Source: Streptomyces sp. NBC_01775 (GTDB lineage: Bacteria > Actinomycetota > Actinomycetes > Streptomycetales > Streptomycetaceae). From it: a stretch of DNA of 64,000 nucleotides. A model generated the notes under the pieces. That model saw nothing but the letters and a program-made list of their open reading frames with translations, searched no databases and was not told the origin of the DNA. This document shows, piece after piece, positions 35,055 to 45,633 of the stretch. The position numbers were made by a program, and so were the translations under genes. How positions within the stretch are numbered: position 1 is the stretch's first letter; every line of letters begins with the position of its first letter. Location: contig NZ_CP109104.1 in NCBI RefSeq assembly GCF_035917675.1, forward strand, positions 1,302,001-1,366,000. The letters run 5' to 3'.

Positions 35055-36554
35055 CTAGTCCTTCGCTCCCGCGCCGAATTCCGCGCTTCCCTCCAGCGCC
35101 GCCGATCGCACGCGCCGCCGGACCGCGAACCAGCCGACGACCAGCGCGGCAGCGATCACGGGCACGAGCAGCACCGTCTTGCGTCCCACGTCCGGGTCGT
35201 TCCACATGAGGGCGATGACGCCGAGCAGGAAGGCGATCGTCACGTACTCGGTGTACGGCGATCCCGGGAGCCGGAAGGACGGCCGCTCGACGAGCCCCTC
35301 CTTGGAACGGCGGACGAACACCAGGTGACAGAGCATGATCGTGCACCAGGTGCTGATGATGCCGAGCGAGGCGATGTTCAGCACGATCTCGAACGCCTTG
35401 CCGGGCATCGCGTAGTTGAGGCCCACACCGGCGACACACACCGCCGAGGTCAGCAGGATGCCGCCGTAGGGCACCTGGCTGCGGTTCATCCGGGCGGTGA
35501 ACTTCGGCGCCGAGCCGGCCATCGCCATGGAGCGCAGGATGCGTCCCGTCGAGTACAGCCCGGAGTTGAGGCTGGACATGGCGGCGGTGAGGACGACGAG
35601 GTTCATCACGTCTCCGGCGCCGTCCACCCCCAGCTTGGACAGCACCGTCACGAACGGGCTCTGTCCGTCCTTGTACTCGCCCCACGGCAGCAGCAGCGTG
35701 AGCAGCACCACCGAGCCGACGTAGAAGAAGCCGACCCGCCACATGATGGCGTTGACGGCCTTGGGAACGACCTTGTGCGGCTCGGCGGTCTCCCCCGCGG
35801 TGACCCCGACCAGCTCTACGCACGAGTACGCGAAGACGACACCCTGCATGACGATGACCACCGGCATCACACCGTTGGGGAAGACGCCCCCGTGGTCGGT
35901 TATGGAGCCCATGCCTGGCGTCGAGCCGCCGACCGGATGCTGCGTGGCCAGCAGGACGATGCCGATCACCATGAAGATCACCAGCGCGGCGACCTTGATC
36001 ACCGCGAACCAGAATTCCAGTTCACCGAAGATCTTCACGGAGATCATGTTGATCGCCAGGACCACGGCCAGCGCGATCAGCGCGAGCACCCACTGGGGGA
36101 TGCTCGTGAAGAAGCTCCAGTAGTGGGTGTAGAGCGCGATGGCGGTGATGTCGGCGATGCCGGTGGTCGACCAGTTGAGGAAGTACATCCATCCGGCGAC
36201 GTAGGCGCCCTTCTCGCCGAGGAACTCGCGCGAGTAGGAGACGAAAGAACCCGAGGACGGGCGGTGCAGCACCAGCTCGCCGAGCGCCTTGACGACGAAG
36301 AAGGCGAAGAGGCCGCAGACGGCGTAGGCGATGGCGAGGGCCGGGCCCGCCGAGGCGAGGCGCCCTCCCGCCCCGAGGAAGAGTCCGGTTCCGATCGCCC
36401 CGCCGATGGCGATCATGTTGATATGGCGTGCTTTGAGATCCTTGCTGTAGCCGGTGTCACCGGCATCCGGTGCGGGACCCGTGCCCTGTCCTCGGGCCCC
36501 GTCACCTCCGCCTGGCTGCGGTGGAATCGTGCCCTGGACGACGTCGTTGCTCAC
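35055..36554 (-). CDS. APC-family amino acid permease
   Basis: About 499 residues with a hydrophilic head and twelve predicted transmembrane helices. The first helix carries the APC motif INMIAIGGAIGTGLFLGAG, followed by GPALAIAYAVCGLFAFFV and GELVLHRPSSGSFVSYSREFLG. The pattern is that of the AnsP/GABP/aromatic permease branch; L-asparagine is one plausible substrate. The start is uncertain: GTG 36554 (MSNDVVQG) was chosen, with GTG 36635 and TTG 36647 in frame upstream. A palindrome AGTTGG-T-CCAACT (36558-36570) sits just before the chosen start and might be an operator. Confidence 0.88.
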   Translation of the reverse strand: MSNDVVQGTIPPQPGGGDGARGQGTGPAPDAGDTGYSKDLKARHINMIAIGGAIGTGLFLGAGGRLASAGPALAIAYAVCGLFAFFVVKALGELVLHRPSSGSFVSYSREFLGEKGAYVAGWMYFLNWSTTGIADITAIALYTHYWSFFTSIPQWVLALIALAVVLAINMISVKIFGELEFWFAVIKVAALVIFMVIGIVLLATQHPVGGSTPGMGSITDHGGVFPNGVMPVVIVMQGVVFAYSCVELVGVTAGETAEPHKVVPKAVNAIMWRVGFFYVGSVVLLTLLLPWGEYKDGQSPFVTVLSKLGVDGAGDVMNLVVLTAAMSSLNSGLYSTGRILRSMAMAGSAPKFTARMNRSQVPYGGILLTSAVCVAGVGLNYAMPGKAFEIVLNIASLGIISTWCTIMLCHLVFVRRSKEGLVERPSFRLPGSPYTEYVTIAFLLGVIALMWNDPDVGRKTVLLVPVIAAALVVGWFAVRRRVRSAALEGSAEFGAGAKD

Positions 36555-36688
36555 AGTTAGTTGGTCCAACTCACTCTGGTACGGGCTTGCCGGGACCGGC
36601 CGCCGTGAGTCCACGGCTGCGGACCAAGGCGTCACCTTTCCCTTCAAGGGCCAACTATGCGGTGGCAGATCTCACACAGGGGGGCTTG

Positions 36689-38509
36689 TCACACATGATC
36701 TTCATACAATCCGTCGATTTCCTGGCCGTACTTGTCCCCGATGACGCGGCGGCGCAGCTTGAGCGAGGGCGTCAGCTCACCGGTCTCCGGGCTCCACTCC
36801 CGGTCGAGCAGCACATACCGCTTGACCTGCTCCGTCCGGTTGAGGCGGGAGTTCGCCGCGGCCACCGCCCGCTCCACCTCCGCCCGGATGCCGGGGTGTG
36901 CCGCCGGAGCACCGGATGAGACGTCGATTCCGTGCGCCGCCGCCCAGGCGGGCGCCGCCTCCGGGTCGAGCACGAGGAGGGCCACGAGATAGGAGCGCCC
37001 GTCCCCGTGCACCAGTGCCTGCCCGATGAGGGGGTGCTCCTTGAGGGTGTTCTCGACCAGGGCCGGCGAGACGTTCTTGCCCGTCGAGGTCACGATCATC
37101 TCCGTCTTGCGGTCGGTCAGCCAGAGGTAGCCGTCCTCGTCGATCCGGCCGATGTCACCGGTCGGGAACCACCCCTGGGCGTCCGTGGCGGGCTCCACCG
37201 AGCCGTCGGCGCGCAGATAGCCCCCGAAGAGGGTGGTCCCGCGCACCTCGATCTCGCCGTCCGGCGCGGTACGGATCTCGGTACCCTCCAGCGGGCGGCC
37301 GACCGAGCCGAGGCGGAAGCCGCCGGGCCCGTTGAGGGTGAGCGCTCCCGTGGTCTCCGTCAGGCCCCAGGCGTCCATGACGACGACGCCGAACCCGGCC
37401 CAGAAGTCGAGCACCTCGGGCGGCATCGGGGCCGAGGCGCTCGCCGTCCACACCAGCCGCTCGAAGCCCGCCCGCGCCAGGAGCGGCTCGATGACCTCGC
37501 TCCTGGCCCTCGCGTAGGCGGCTTCCAGCTCCCCGGAGGGTCGCTCACCGCGCTCTCGGCAGCGCACATGGGCCCGCGCGATCTCCCCTGCGGCCTCGAC
37601 GGCCGCCCGCTGTTCTCCGGGCATCCGGGCGAGCCCGGCGCGTACGGCGGCGGCGAGCTTCTCCCACACGCGGGGGACGCCGAAGAACTGCGCGGGGTGC
37701 AGCCGCCCGGCCAGCTCCGCCACCCGCGCCGGGTCGTCGCACAGGTGGACGTGGGAGGCGCGCAGGACCGGCAGGTAGATGCCCAGCATCCGTTCGGCGA
37801 TGTGGGCGAAGGGGAGATAGCAGATGTGCTCGGCGTGGTCGGGAACGGCGGCCACCTTGTCGAGGGCGAGGCCGTTGAGGATCACATTGCGGTGGCTGAT
37901 CACCACGCCCTTGGGGTCGCCCGTGGTGCCGGAGGTGTAGACGACGGTGACCGGGTCGCCCGCCCGCACTCCCCGCCAGGTCTTGTCGAAGTCCGCCCGC
38001 TCGTACGGCCGCGCCAGTGCGCTCCAGGGGGTGTGTGAACCCCCGCCGTCCCCGTCGGCCACCACGAGCCCATCCAGCCGCCCCGCGTCCCGCTCAGGGC
38101 CCAACAGCGGCTCCCAGCGGGACACTTCGGCGGGGCCGCCGACCACCGCGAGCCGGGCGCCGGAGTGGCGCGCGATGTGGGCGATCTGCTCGGGAGCCGC
38201 GGTCCCGTAGACGGAGACCGGGACGGCGCCGAGGTGGACGAGGGCGAGGTCGGAGAGCCAGTGCTCGGGCCGGTTGCCCATCATCATCAGGACGCGGTCG
38301 CCGCGGCCGACTCCCAGGGACGTGAATCCGGCGGCCACTTCGGCCACCCTGTGGCGCGCCTGGCTCCAGGTGAGGGTGGTGCGCGCGCCGTCCGGCGCGT
38401 ACCAGGAGAGGGCCGGCAGCTCGCCGTGGTCCTCCACGTTGCGCAGCAGCAGCTCGGGAACGGTCAGTTCGGCCGGCTCTACGCCAGGCAGCCGCAGGAT
38501 CGTCGTCAT
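36689..38509 (-). CDS. long-chain acyl-CoA ligase (AMP-forming)
   Basis: A 606-residue adenylate-forming enzyme. The P-loop VVYTSGTTGDPKGVV lies at about 180-195, then YLPFAHIAERM, the adenine-site DAWGLTETTG, and in the C-terminal part GWFPTGDIGRIDEDGYLWLTDRKTEMIVTS with the hinge Asp. The catalytic Lys should be in LTPSLKLRRRVI near the end. This matches FadD15-type long-chain ligases. ATG 38509 has GGAGG 6 bases upstream. It is divergent from a MerR regulator, with directly repeated sites between, and close to a beta-oxidation operon. Confidence 0.92.
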   Translation of the reverse strand: MTTILRLPGVEPAELTVPELLLRNVEDHGELPALSWYAPDGARTTLTWSQARHRVAEVAAGFTSLGVGRGDRVLMMMGNRPEHWLSDLALVHLGAVPVSVYGTAAPEQIAHIARHSGARLAVVGGPAEVSRWEPLLGPERDAGRLDGLVVADGDGGGSHTPWSALARPYERADFDKTWRGVRAGDPVTVVYTSGTTGDPKGVVISHRNVILNGLALDKVAAVPDHAEHICYLPFAHIAERMLGIYLPVLRASHVHLCDDPARVAELAGRLHPAQFFGVPRVWEKLAAAVRAGLARMPGEQRAAVEAAGEIARAHVRCRERGERPSGELEAAYARARSEVIEPLLARAGFERLVWTASASAPMPPEVLDFWAGFGVVVMDAWGLTETTGALTLNGPGGFRLGSVGRPLEGTEIRTAPDGEIEVRGTTLFGGYLRADGSVEPATDAQGWFPTGDIGRIDEDGYLWLTDRKTEMIVTSTGKNVSPALVENTLKEHPLIGQALVHGDGRSYLVALLVLDPEAAPAWAAAHGIDVSSGAPAAHPGIRAEVERAVAAANSRLNRTEQVKRYVLLDREWSPETGELTPSLKLRRRVIGDKYGQEIDGLYEDHV

Positions 38510-38548
38510 GAGCGCCTCCGGGGCACCGAGGGGTGCTGCTGTCCGAGC

Positions 38549-38582
38549 AGTGCTGTCGTCCGGGGAGTGCTGTCGTCCGGGG
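38549..38582. repeat. 17-bp tandem duplication
   Basis: AGTGCTGTCGTCCGGGG occurs twice without a gap (38549-38565, 38566-38582), preceded by a diverged third copy. It lies in the leader of the acyl-CoA ligase gene. Confidence 0.85.
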
Positions 38583-38640
38583 AGTTCGCGCGCGACCGAA
38601 GGTTTCACAGGAGTGGTGAGACAGCAATACTGTTGAACGC

Positions 38641-38668
38641 GATCGGTAGGTAACGTGATCGGTAGGTA
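38641..38668. promoter_or_regulatory. directly repeated site between ligase and MerR genes
   Basis: GATCGGTAGGTA occurs at 38641-38652 and 38657-38668 with a 16-bp period, in the 198-base divergent gap. On the minus strand a CAGTAT -10-like box lies just downstream (38623-38638 region), so a protein bound at the repeats would be upstream of the ligase promoter and over the leader of the MerR gene. The natural candidate to bind is the adjacent MerR protein. Confidence 0.5.
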
Positions 38669-38707
38669 CGGCGCGTCGGGTCACCGGCGGTGAGAGGGGC
38701 ACGGCAC

Positions 38708-39463
38708 ATGGAGCCAGAGGCCGGGACGACGGACCAGCTCACCGTGGACCAGCTCGCCGCCCGCGCGGGCGTGACCGTCCGCACGATCCGTTTCTACAGC
38801 ACCCGGGGGCTGCTGCCGCCGCCCACCATCGGCCCCCGCCGCGTGGGCCGCTACGGCTCGGACCACCTCTCCCGGCTGGCGCTGATAGAGGAGTTGCAGA
38901 ACCAGGGCATGACGCTGGCCGCCATCGAGCGCTACCTCCAGCGGCTTCCCGACGACATCAGCGCGCACGATCTGGCCATCCACCGTGCCGTGGTCGCCTC
39001 CTGGATGCCGGACGCGGTGGATGAGACGACGCGCGAGCAGTTGGAGGGACGCGTCGGGCAACGGCTGACGGACGAGGACCTCAAGCGCCTGGAGGCGATG
39101 AGCGTGCTCGCCTCCACCGAGGACCCGGACGTCTTCCGCGTGGATCCCGCCCTGGTGCAGCTGGGGGTGCGGCTCCTGGACGTGCCGATATCCCAGGAGG
39201 CGATCCTGGCGGCGCGCGAGGTGATGATGGAGCACACCCGCTCGGCGGCGCGGGAGCTGAGCCGTCTGTTCAAGCGGGAGGTGTGGGACCCCTACCGCGA
39301 GCTGGAGTCGGAGCCCGAGCGGGTGGAGCGGATGAAGTCGCTGTCCGCGCACATGCAGCCCATGGTGGTGCAGGCACTGGTGACGGCCTTCCAGCGCTCG
39401 ATGAAGGAGGAGCTGCGGGACGCCTTCCCGAGGGAGAGCGCCCCGCAGACCGGTTCGGAGTGA
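38708..39463 (+). CDS. MerR-family regulator
   Basis: A 251-residue protein. The N-terminal winged helix reads LTVDQLAARAGVTVRTIRFYSTRGLLPPP and YGSDHLSRLALIEELQNQGMTLAAIERYL. A long C-terminal helical domain follows, without the Cys clusters of metal sensors. It should sense an organic ligand. Given the divergent acyl-CoA ligase and the downstream beta-oxidation operon, an acyl-CoA is a fair guess. AGAGGGG stands 8 bases before the ATG. Confidence 0.88.
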   Translation: MEPEAGTTDQLTVDQLAARAGVTVRTIRFYSTRGLLPPPTIGPRRVGRYGSDHLSRLALIEELQNQGMTLAAIERYLQRLPDDISAHDLAIHRAVVASWMPDAVDETTREQLEGRVGQRLTDEDLKRLEAMSVLASTEDPDVFRVDPALVQLGVRLLDVPISQEAILAAREVMMEHTRSAARELSRLFKREVWDPYRELESEPERVERMKSLSAHMQPMVVQALVTAFQRSMKEELRDAFPRESAPQTGSE

Positions 39464-39559
39464 AGCCTCCGGCGGCCACTGAGCCTTGGGACGGCCGAGT
39501 CCTGATCGCCCGTGTGCGGCCCGGACCCTCACCCGCCCTTCGCTGGTGCGGGCATTCGG

Positions 39560-41746
39560 TCAGCCGGTCACGGTGTCGGTGAAGACCTCGCCCCTCTCGG
39601 CCTTGTCCACGAGCAGTGCCGGGATCGCGAACCGCTCCCCGTAGCGCTCTCCCAGCTCCCGTGCGCGGGCCACGAATCCGGGCAGCCCGCCTTCGTAGCC
39701 GTTGATGTACTGGATCACGCCGCCCGTCCAGGCCGGGAAACCGATGCCCATGATGGAGCCGATGTTGGCGTCCGCCACCGAGGTGAGGACGCCTTCCTCG
39801 AAGAGCCGGACGGTGTCCAGCGCCTCGGAGAAGAGCATCCGTTCCTTCATGTCCTCGAAGGGGATGTCCGGATGCCTGTCCTTGGTGAAGTGCTCGCGCA
39901 GCCCCGGCCACAGCCCGGCGCGCTTGCCGTTCTCGTCGTAGTCGTAGAAGCCGGCGCCGCCGCTGCGCCCGGTGCGGCCGAATTCCTCCACCATCCGGTC
40001 GAGCACCGCGTCGGCCGGGTGCGGGGGCGGTTCCTCGCCCTCGGCGCGGAGGGCCTGCCGGGTCTCGTCGCGGATCTTGCGCGGCAGGGTCAGCGTCAGC
40101 TCGTCCATCAAGGACAGCACCTTGGCCGGGTATCCGGCCTGCGCCGCCGCCTGCTCGACGGTGGCGGGCTCGACGCCCTCGGCCAGCAGCGCCACGCCCT
40201 CGTTGATGAAGTGGCCGATGACGCGGGAGGTGAAGAAGCCGCGCGAGTCGTTGACCACGATCGGCGTCTTGCGGATCTGCCGTACGAGGTCGAAGGCGCG
40301 GGCCAGCGCCTCGTCGCCGGTCCCGCGGCCCTTGATGATCTCGACCAGCGGCATCTTGTCGACGGGCGAGAAGAAGTGCAGCCCGATGAAGTCCCGCTCG
40401 CGGGTGACGCCTTCGGCGAGCGCGGTGATCGGCAGGGTCGAGGTGTTGGAGCACAGCAGCGCGTCGGGAGCCACGAGGTCCTGGACCTCCTGGAAGACCT
40501 TGTGCTTGAGCGCGGGGTCCTCGAACACGGCCTCGATCACGGCGTCGCAGCCCGCGACGGCCTGCGGGTCCGCGGTCGGGGTGATGCGTGCGAGCAGCGC
40601 GTTCCGCTTGGCCTCCGTCGTCTTCCCCCGTGCAAGCGCCTTCTCCAGCAGCCCGGCCGCATAGGCCTTGCCCTTCTCGGCGGCCTCCTGCGAGACTTCC
40701 TTGAGAACGACGTCGATGCCCGCCTTCGCACAGGAATAGGCGATTCCGGCGCCCATCATCCCCGCCCCCAGCACGGCGGCCTTGCGAACCGCACGCTCCT
40801 CGACGCCCTGCGGGCGGCTGCGGCCGGCGTTGACCGCCTGGAGGTCGAAGAAGAACGCCTGGATCATGTTCGTGGAGATCTGGCCCGTGGCCAGCTCCAC
40901 GAAATACCGGGCCTCGATCACCTGCGCCGTCTCGAAGTCGACCTGGGAGCCCTCGACAGCGGCGGCGAGGATGTTGCGCTGCGCGGGGTACGGGGCCCCG
41001 CCTGTCTGCTTCTTGAGGTTGGCGGGGAAGGCGGGGAGGTTGGCGGCGAACTTCGGGTGCGCCGGTGTGCCGCCGGGGATCCTGTAGCCCTTGACGTCCC
41101 AGGGCTGCTGGGATTCGGGGTTGGCCTCGATGAAGGCGCGCGCCGCCGCCAGCATCTCCTCCCGGGTCTGCACGACCTCGTGGATGAGGCCGACCTCCTT
41201 GGCCTTGGCGGGGAAGTACTGCTGGCCCTGGAGGAGCACCTTCAACAACGCGTCCGCGATACCGAGCAGCCGGACGGAACGGGTCACGCCGCCGCCCGCG
41301 GGGAGCAGCCCGAGGGTCGCCTCGGGGCAGCCGATCTTGGAGCCCTTGGCGTCGAGGGCGATCCGGTGGTGACAGGCGAGCGCGATCTCCAGCCCGCCGC
41401 CGAGTGCCGCACCGTTGATCGCGGCCACCAGGGGCTTGCCCAGGGTCTCGATCCTGCGCAGGTCGCGCTTGACGCGCATGCCGCTGTCGAAGACCTCCTG
41501 CGCGTTCTCGGGGCGGGCCTGGATGAGCAGGCGCAGATCGCCACCGGCGAAGAAGGTCTTCTTGGCGGAGGTGAGGATGACGCCGCGCACGCTGTCGCGC
41601 TCGGCCTCCAGCCGGTCCGCCACGGCGGTGAGGGAGGTCTGGAAGGCGGCGTTCATGGTGTTCGCCGACTGGTCCGGGTCATCGAAGGTGAGCGTGACGA
41701 CGCCGTCGCTGTCGCGGTCCCAGCGGATGGTGGTGGACTCGGGCAT
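39560..41746 (-). CDS. FadB/FadJ-type multifunctional beta-oxidation enzyme
   Basis: A 728-residue fusion. The N-terminal crotonase domain (about 1-290) has KTFFAGGDLRLL and AINGAALGGGLEIALACHHRIA with the catalytic Glu in GCPEATLGLLPAGGG. A 3-hydroxyacyl-CoA dehydrogenase domain follows with the NAD motif VLGAGMMGAGIAYSCAKAG (about 335-353), the dyad HFFSPVDKMPLVEII and a C-terminal helical part. It hydrates enoyl-CoA and oxidises 3-hydroxyacyl-CoA. ATG 41746 has GGAGA 8 bases upstream. It forms an operon with thiolase, acyl-CoA dehydrogenase and CaiB genes upstream. Confidence 0.93.
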   Translation of the reverse strand: MPESTTIRWDRDSDGVVTLTFDDPDQSANTMNAAFQTSLTAVADRLEAERDSVRGVILTSAKKTFFAGGDLRLLIQARPENAQEVFDSGMRVKRDLRRIETLGKPLVAAINGAALGGGLEIALACHHRIALDAKGSKIGCPEATLGLLPAGGGVTRSVRLLGIADALLKVLLQGQQYFPAKAKEVGLIHEVVQTREEMLAAARAFIEANPESQQPWDVKGYRIPGGTPAHPKFAANLPAFPANLKKQTGGAPYPAQRNILAAAVEGSQVDFETAQVIEARYFVELATGQISTNMIQAFFFDLQAVNAGRSRPQGVEERAVRKAAVLGAGMMGAGIAYSCAKAGIDVVLKEVSQEAAEKGKAYAAGLLEKALARGKTTEAKRNALLARITPTADPQAVAGCDAVIEAVFEDPALKHKVFQEVQDLVAPDALLCSNTSTLPITALAEGVTRERDFIGLHFFSPVDKMPLVEIIKGRGTGDEALARAFDLVRQIRKTPIVVNDSRGFFTSRVIGHFINEGVALLAEGVEPATVEQAAAQAGYPAKVLSLMDELTLTLPRKIRDETRQALRAEGEEPPPHPADAVLDRMVEEFGRTGRSGGAGFYDYDENGKRAGLWPGLREHFTKDRHPDIPFEDMKERMLFSEALDTVRLFEEGVLTSVADANIGSIMGIGFPAWTGGVIQYINGYEGGLPGFVARARELGERYGERFAIPALLVDKAERGEVFTDTVTG

Positions 41747-41919
41747 TTCTGGTCGTCTCCAAGTGAGCGGTGCGGGCCGGGCGTCCCGTACAGGCTGTGC
41801 CGGAGCCTTGCGGGGGCCGGTGCGGGCGGGGATGGGCTGTTCGAGTGGGTGGTTCGAGAGGGCGGTTCCCCACTCTGGGAGGTGGTGCGGGCGGGCGCGG
41901 CAGGCTCCGCGCGGCCCGT

Positions 41920-43134
41920 CTAGAGGCGCTCGACCACGGTCGCGACCCCCATCCCTCCGCCCACGCACAGCGTGACCAGCCCGTACCGCTGGTCCCTGCG
42001 CTCCAGCTCGTCCACGAGGGTGCCGAGGATCATCGCGCCGGTCGCGCCGAGGGGGTGGCCCATGGCGATGGCTCCGCCGTTCACGTTGACCTTGTCCAGG
42101 GGCAGGTCCATGTCGCGGGCGAAGCGCAGGACCACCGCGGCGAACGCCTCGTTGATCTCCACGAGATCGATGTCGTCAACTGTCAGCCCGGCCTTGGCCA
42201 GCGCCTTGCGGGAGGCGGGCGCGGGGCCGGTCAGCATGATCGTCGGGTCGGCACCGGAGACGGCGGCCGAGAGGATACGGGCCCGCGGCTGAAGGCCGTA
42301 GCGCTTGCCCACCTCCGCGTTGCCGATCGCGACCAGCGCCGAACCGTCCACGATGCCCGAGGAGTTGCCCGCGTGGTGCACATGGTCGATCCGCTCGACC
42401 CAGTGGTACTTCTGCAGCGCCACCGCGTCGAAACCGCCCATGTCGCCGATGGTGGCGAAGGAGGGGTTGAGCTTGGCGAGGGAGTCGGCCGTGGTGCCGG
42501 GGCGGATGTGCTCGTCGTGCTCCAGCACGGTCAGCCCGCTGCGGTCGCGCACGGGGACGACGGAGCGCTCGAAGCGGCTGTCCTTCCACGCCGCGGCGGC
42601 CAGTTCCTGCGAGCGGGCGGCGTACTCGTCGACGTCGCGGCGGCTGAAGCCCTCGACGGTGGCGATGAGGTCGGCCCCGATGCCCTGCGGGACGAAGCCG
42701 GTCTCGAAGTTGGTCATGGGGTCGGCGAACCACGCGCCCCCGTCGCTGCCCATCGGCACCCGGGACATGGACTCGACGCCGCCCGCCAGGACCAGGTCCT
42801 CCCAACCCGAACGGACCTTGGCCGCCGCCAGGTTGACGGCTTCCAGCCCGGACGCGCAAAAGCGGTTCTCCTGGACGCCCGCGACGGTGTCCGGCAGGCC
42901 TGCGACGATCGCGGAGATCTTGGCGATGTCGGAGCCCTGGTCGCCGATGGGGCCCACCACGCCGAGCACCAGGTCGTCGATGGCGGCCGGGTCCAGGTCG
43001 GGCAGGCGGCGGCGCAGCTCGTGGATGAGCCCGACAACGAGGTCGACGGGCTTGGTGCCGTGCAGTGCGCCGTTGGCCTTGCCGCGCCCGCGCGGGGTGC
43101 GGATGGCCTCGTAGACGAACGCTTCGGTGGTCAC
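41920..43134 (-). CDS. acetyl-CoA C-acyltransferase (FadA-type thiolase)
   Basis: A 404-residue thiolase. The nucleophile is C93 in [11 protein letters not shown], the catalytic His is in [15 protein letters not shown] and the second Cys in [11 protein letters not shown]. It cleaves 3-ketoacyl-CoA and completes beta-oxidation with the FadB-like gene 173 bases downstream. The frame is open far upstream, but GTG 43134 starts the conserved N-terminus ([18 protein letters not shown]) and has AAAGG upstream. Confidence 0.94.
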   Translation of the reverse strand: MTTEAFVYEAIRTPRGRGKANGALHGTKPVDLVVGLIHELRRRLPDLDPAAIDDLVLGVVGPIGDQGSDIAKISAIVAGLPDTVAGVQENRFCASGLEAVNLAAAKVRSGWEDLVLAGGVESMSRVPMGSDGGAWFADPMTNFETGFVPQGIGADLIATVEGFSRRDVDEYAARSQELAAAAWKDSRFERSVVPVRDRSGLTVLEHDEHIRPGTTADSLAKLNPSFATIGDMGGFDAVALQKYHWVERIDHVHHAGNSSGIVDGSALVAIGNAEVGKRYGLQPRARILSAAVSGADPTIMLTGPAPASRKALAKAGLTVDDIDLVEINEAFAAVVLRFARDMDLPLDKVNVNGGAIAMGHPLGATGAMILGTLVDELERRDQRYGLVTLCVGGGMGVATVVERL

Positions 43135-43274
43135 GGGGGTGCCTTTCGTCGGTGCGGGAGGTGAGGCGGCGGGGTGAGACGACAGGGGGCGAGGCTGAGA
43201 CGGCGGGTGAGGCTGAGACAGCGGGAGGGGAACGGCGGCGAGGCAGCGGGGCTGCGGGGCTGCGGGGGCAGTGG

Positions 43275-44417
43275 TCAGCCGAGCACGGAGCGGCCGATGA
43301 TCTCCTTCATGATCTCCGTCGTCCCGCCGTAGATCGTCTGGATCCGGCCGTCCGTGAATGCCTTCGCGACGCGGTACTCGTTCATGTATCCGTATCCGCC
43401 GTGCAGTTGGAGACAGCGGTCGGCGACGCGTTTTTGGAGCTCCGTGGCCCACCACTTGGCCATGGACGCGTGCACCGCGTCCAGCTCGCCCTTGGCGTGG
43501 TCCTCGATGCAGCGGTCCAGGAAGCTGCGGGTCACCGCGCACTCGGTGGCCATTTCGGCTATCTCGAAGCGAATGTGCTGGAGCTTGGCGAGCGGACGCC
43601 CGAAGGCCGTGCGCTCCTTGACGTACTCCTTCGTGATCTCCAGCAGATGCTCCGCCGCCGCGATCCCCGAGACGGCGATACCCATGCGCTCTTGCGCCAG
43701 GTTGGTCATCAGGTGGATGAACGCGCCGTGCAGCTCGCCGAGGAGGTTCTCCTTGGGGACGCGCACGTCGTGGAAGAACAGCTCGGCCGTGTCCTGCGCC
43801 TTCTGGCCGATCTTGTCGAGGTTGCGGCCCCGCTCGAAGCCCGCCATGCCGCGCTCGACAACCAGCAGACTCAGGCCGTGTGCGCCACCCTCCGGTGTCG
43901 TCCTGGCGACGACGATGACGAGGTCGGCGAGGATCCCGTTGGAGATGAACGTCTTCGAGCCGTTGAGCAGCCAGTGGTCGCCCTGGTCCTCGGCCGTGGT
44001 CCGTATCGCCTGGAGGTCCGATCCGGCGCCGGGTTCCGTCATGGCGATGGCGGTGATCGTCTCGCCCGAGCAGAAGCCCGGCAGCCAGCGGCGCTTTTGC
44101 TCGTCGGTGGCAAGGGCGGTGAGATACGGGCCGACGATGTCGTTGTGCAGCCCTACGGCCAGGCCGGCGGCGCCCGCGCGGGTGAACTCCTCGGCGAGCA
44201 CCGCGGCATGGCGGAAGTCGGCCTCTCCCCCGCCGCCGTACTCCTCGGGAACGGCCAGGCCCAGCAGGCCCTGTCTGCCCGCGGCCAGCCACGCCTCCCG
44301 GGAGACGATGCCGTCCTGCTCCCACTGCGCGTAGTACGGCTCGACTTCCTTGGCCAGGAAGGCGCGGACCGTCTGGCGGAACGCCTCGTGGTCCTCGGTG
44401 AAGATCTGACGCTTCAT
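43275..44417 (-). CDS. acyl-CoA dehydrogenase
   Basis: A 380-residue flavoprotein of the acyl-CoA dehydrogenase family. The FAD segment is [19 protein letters not shown], the middle loop [13 protein letters not shown], and the C-terminal region [21 protein letters not shown]. The catalytic Glu is in [16 protein letters not shown]. It introduces the first double bond of beta-oxidation. Its ATG overlaps the CaiB stop (ATGA), and 140 bases with short GCGGGG-rich repeats separate it from the thiolase gene. Confidence 0.93.
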   Translation of the reverse strand: MKRQIFTEDHEAFRQTVRAFLAKEVEPYYAQWEQDGIVSREAWLAAGRQGLLGLAVPEEYGGGGEADFRHAAVLAEEFTRAGAAGLAVGLHNDIVGPYLTALATDEQKRRWLPGFCSGETITAIAMTEPGAGSDLQAIRTTAEDQGDHWLLNGSKTFISNGILADLVIVVARTTPEGGAHGLSLLVVERGMAGFERGRNLDKIGQKAQDTAELFFHDVRVPKENLLGELHGAFIHLMTNLAQERMGIAVSGIAAAEHLLEITKEYVKERTAFGRPLAKLQHIRFEIAEMATECAVTRSFLDRCIEDHAKGELDAVHASMAKWWATELQKRVADRCLQLHGGYGYMNEYRVAKAFTDGRIQTIYGGTTEIMKEIIGRSVLG

Positions 44418-45622
44418 GGCGTGGGCTGCTCTCCTCGGGGCGTTCCGGCCGGCGGGACGGGGGCGCGGGGCGGCGCTGCGGAGGCGTCCGCGGATTCGGC
44501 GGCGGCGGGTGCCGCCAGGGCCGGGAGGTCCCAGTCACGGGCGACCTCGGCCGCGTGCGCGCCGGGCTGGGCCGGTCCGCGGGTGACTCCGGTGGGCGTT
44601 CCGGAGAAGCGGGGCGCGGGAGCGGGCTGGGTGATTCCGCTGTGCCGGATGAAGGTGCCGCGCGCGGCCAGGTGGGGGTGCTCCGGCGCTTCGGTCAGGG
44701 AGAGCACGGGGGCCACACAGGCGTCCGTCCCCTGGAAGACCTCCGTCCACTCCCGACGGGTACGGGAGGCGAACCTGGCGGCGATGGCCTCGCGGAGCGC
44801 CCCCCAGGAGGCAGGATCGCCCCGAAGCGGTGCCTCCCGCTCGATGCCGAGGAGATGCATGAACTCCTCGTAGAACTTGCGCTCCAGCGCGCCCACCGCC
44901 ATGAAGCCGCCGTCGGAGGTGGCATAGGTGCCGTAGAACGGGCAGCCGCCGTCCAGCAGGTTGGCGGCCCGACTGTCCTGCCACGCGCCCGCCGCGACCA
45001 TGCCCTGGATCATGGCCGTCAGATGGCTGGTGCCGTCCACGATCGCCGCGTCGACCACTTGCCCCGCACCCTCCGGGAGCCCCGCGTGGCGGAGCGCGGA
45101 CAGGATGCCGATGACGAGATACAGCGAGCCTCCCGCGTAGTCGCCGAGGAGGTTGGCGGGTGCGACGGGCGGCCCTTCCGCGGCGCCGGTCATGCCCAGT
45201 GCTCCGGTGACGGCGATGTACGCGATGTCGTGGCCCGCGCGCTGCGCGAGCGGGCCCTCCTGGCCCCATCCGGTCATGCGGCCGTACACGAGCCGGGGGT
45301 TGCGGGCGAGGCAGACCTCGGGGCCCACGCCGAGGCGCTCGGCCACCCCGGGCCTGAATCCCTCGATGAGCACGTCGGCACGCCCGGCCATCGAGAGCAC
45401 CGCCTCGACCCCCGAGGGCTGCTTGAGGTCGAGGACGACCGAGCGCTTGTTCCGGTTGGTGACGTCGTGCCGGGGCGAGGCTGCGAGGCTGCCGCCGCCG
45501 GGCCTGTCGACGCGGACGACGTCGGCGCCCATGTCGGCGAGTGTCATCGCGGCGAAGGGCCCGGGGCCGATGCCGGCCAACTCCACCACGCGCACACCCG
45601 CCAGCGGTCCGGCTGCCGTCAT
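44414..45622 (-). CDS. CaiB/BaiF family protein, alpha-methylacyl-CoA racemase-like
   Basis: A 402-residue class III CoA-transferase-fold protein. It begins [39 protein letters not shown] and has [12 protein letters not shown] and [14 protein letters not shown], where the Asp fits the catalytic base of alpha-methylacyl-CoA racemases. Racemase function would let branched-chain acyl-CoA enter the beta-oxidation encoded by the next genes. It is first in the operon. A pair of TGTNACA boxes lies just upstream. Confidence 0.9.
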   Translation of the reverse strand: MTAAGPLAGVRVVELAGIGPGPFAAMTLADMGADVVRVDRPGGGSLAASPRHDVTNRNKRSVVLDLKQPSGVEAVLSMAGRADVLIEGFRPGVAERLGVGPEVCLARNPRLVYGRMTGWGQEGPLAQRAGHDIAYIAVTGALGMTGAAEGPPVAPANLLGDYAGGSLYLVIGILSALRHAGLPEGAGQVVDAAIVDGTSHLTAMIQGMVAAGAWQDSRAANLLDGGCPFYGTYATSDGGFMAVGALERKFYEEFMHLLGIEREAPLRGDPASWGALREAIAARFASRTRREWTEVFQGTDACVAPVLSLTEAPEHPHLAARGTFIRHSGITQPAPAPRFSGTPTGVTRGPAQPGAHAAEVARDWDLPALAAPAAAESADASAAPPRAPVPPAGTPRGEQPTP

Positions 45623-45633
45623 CGAGCCCCCAG

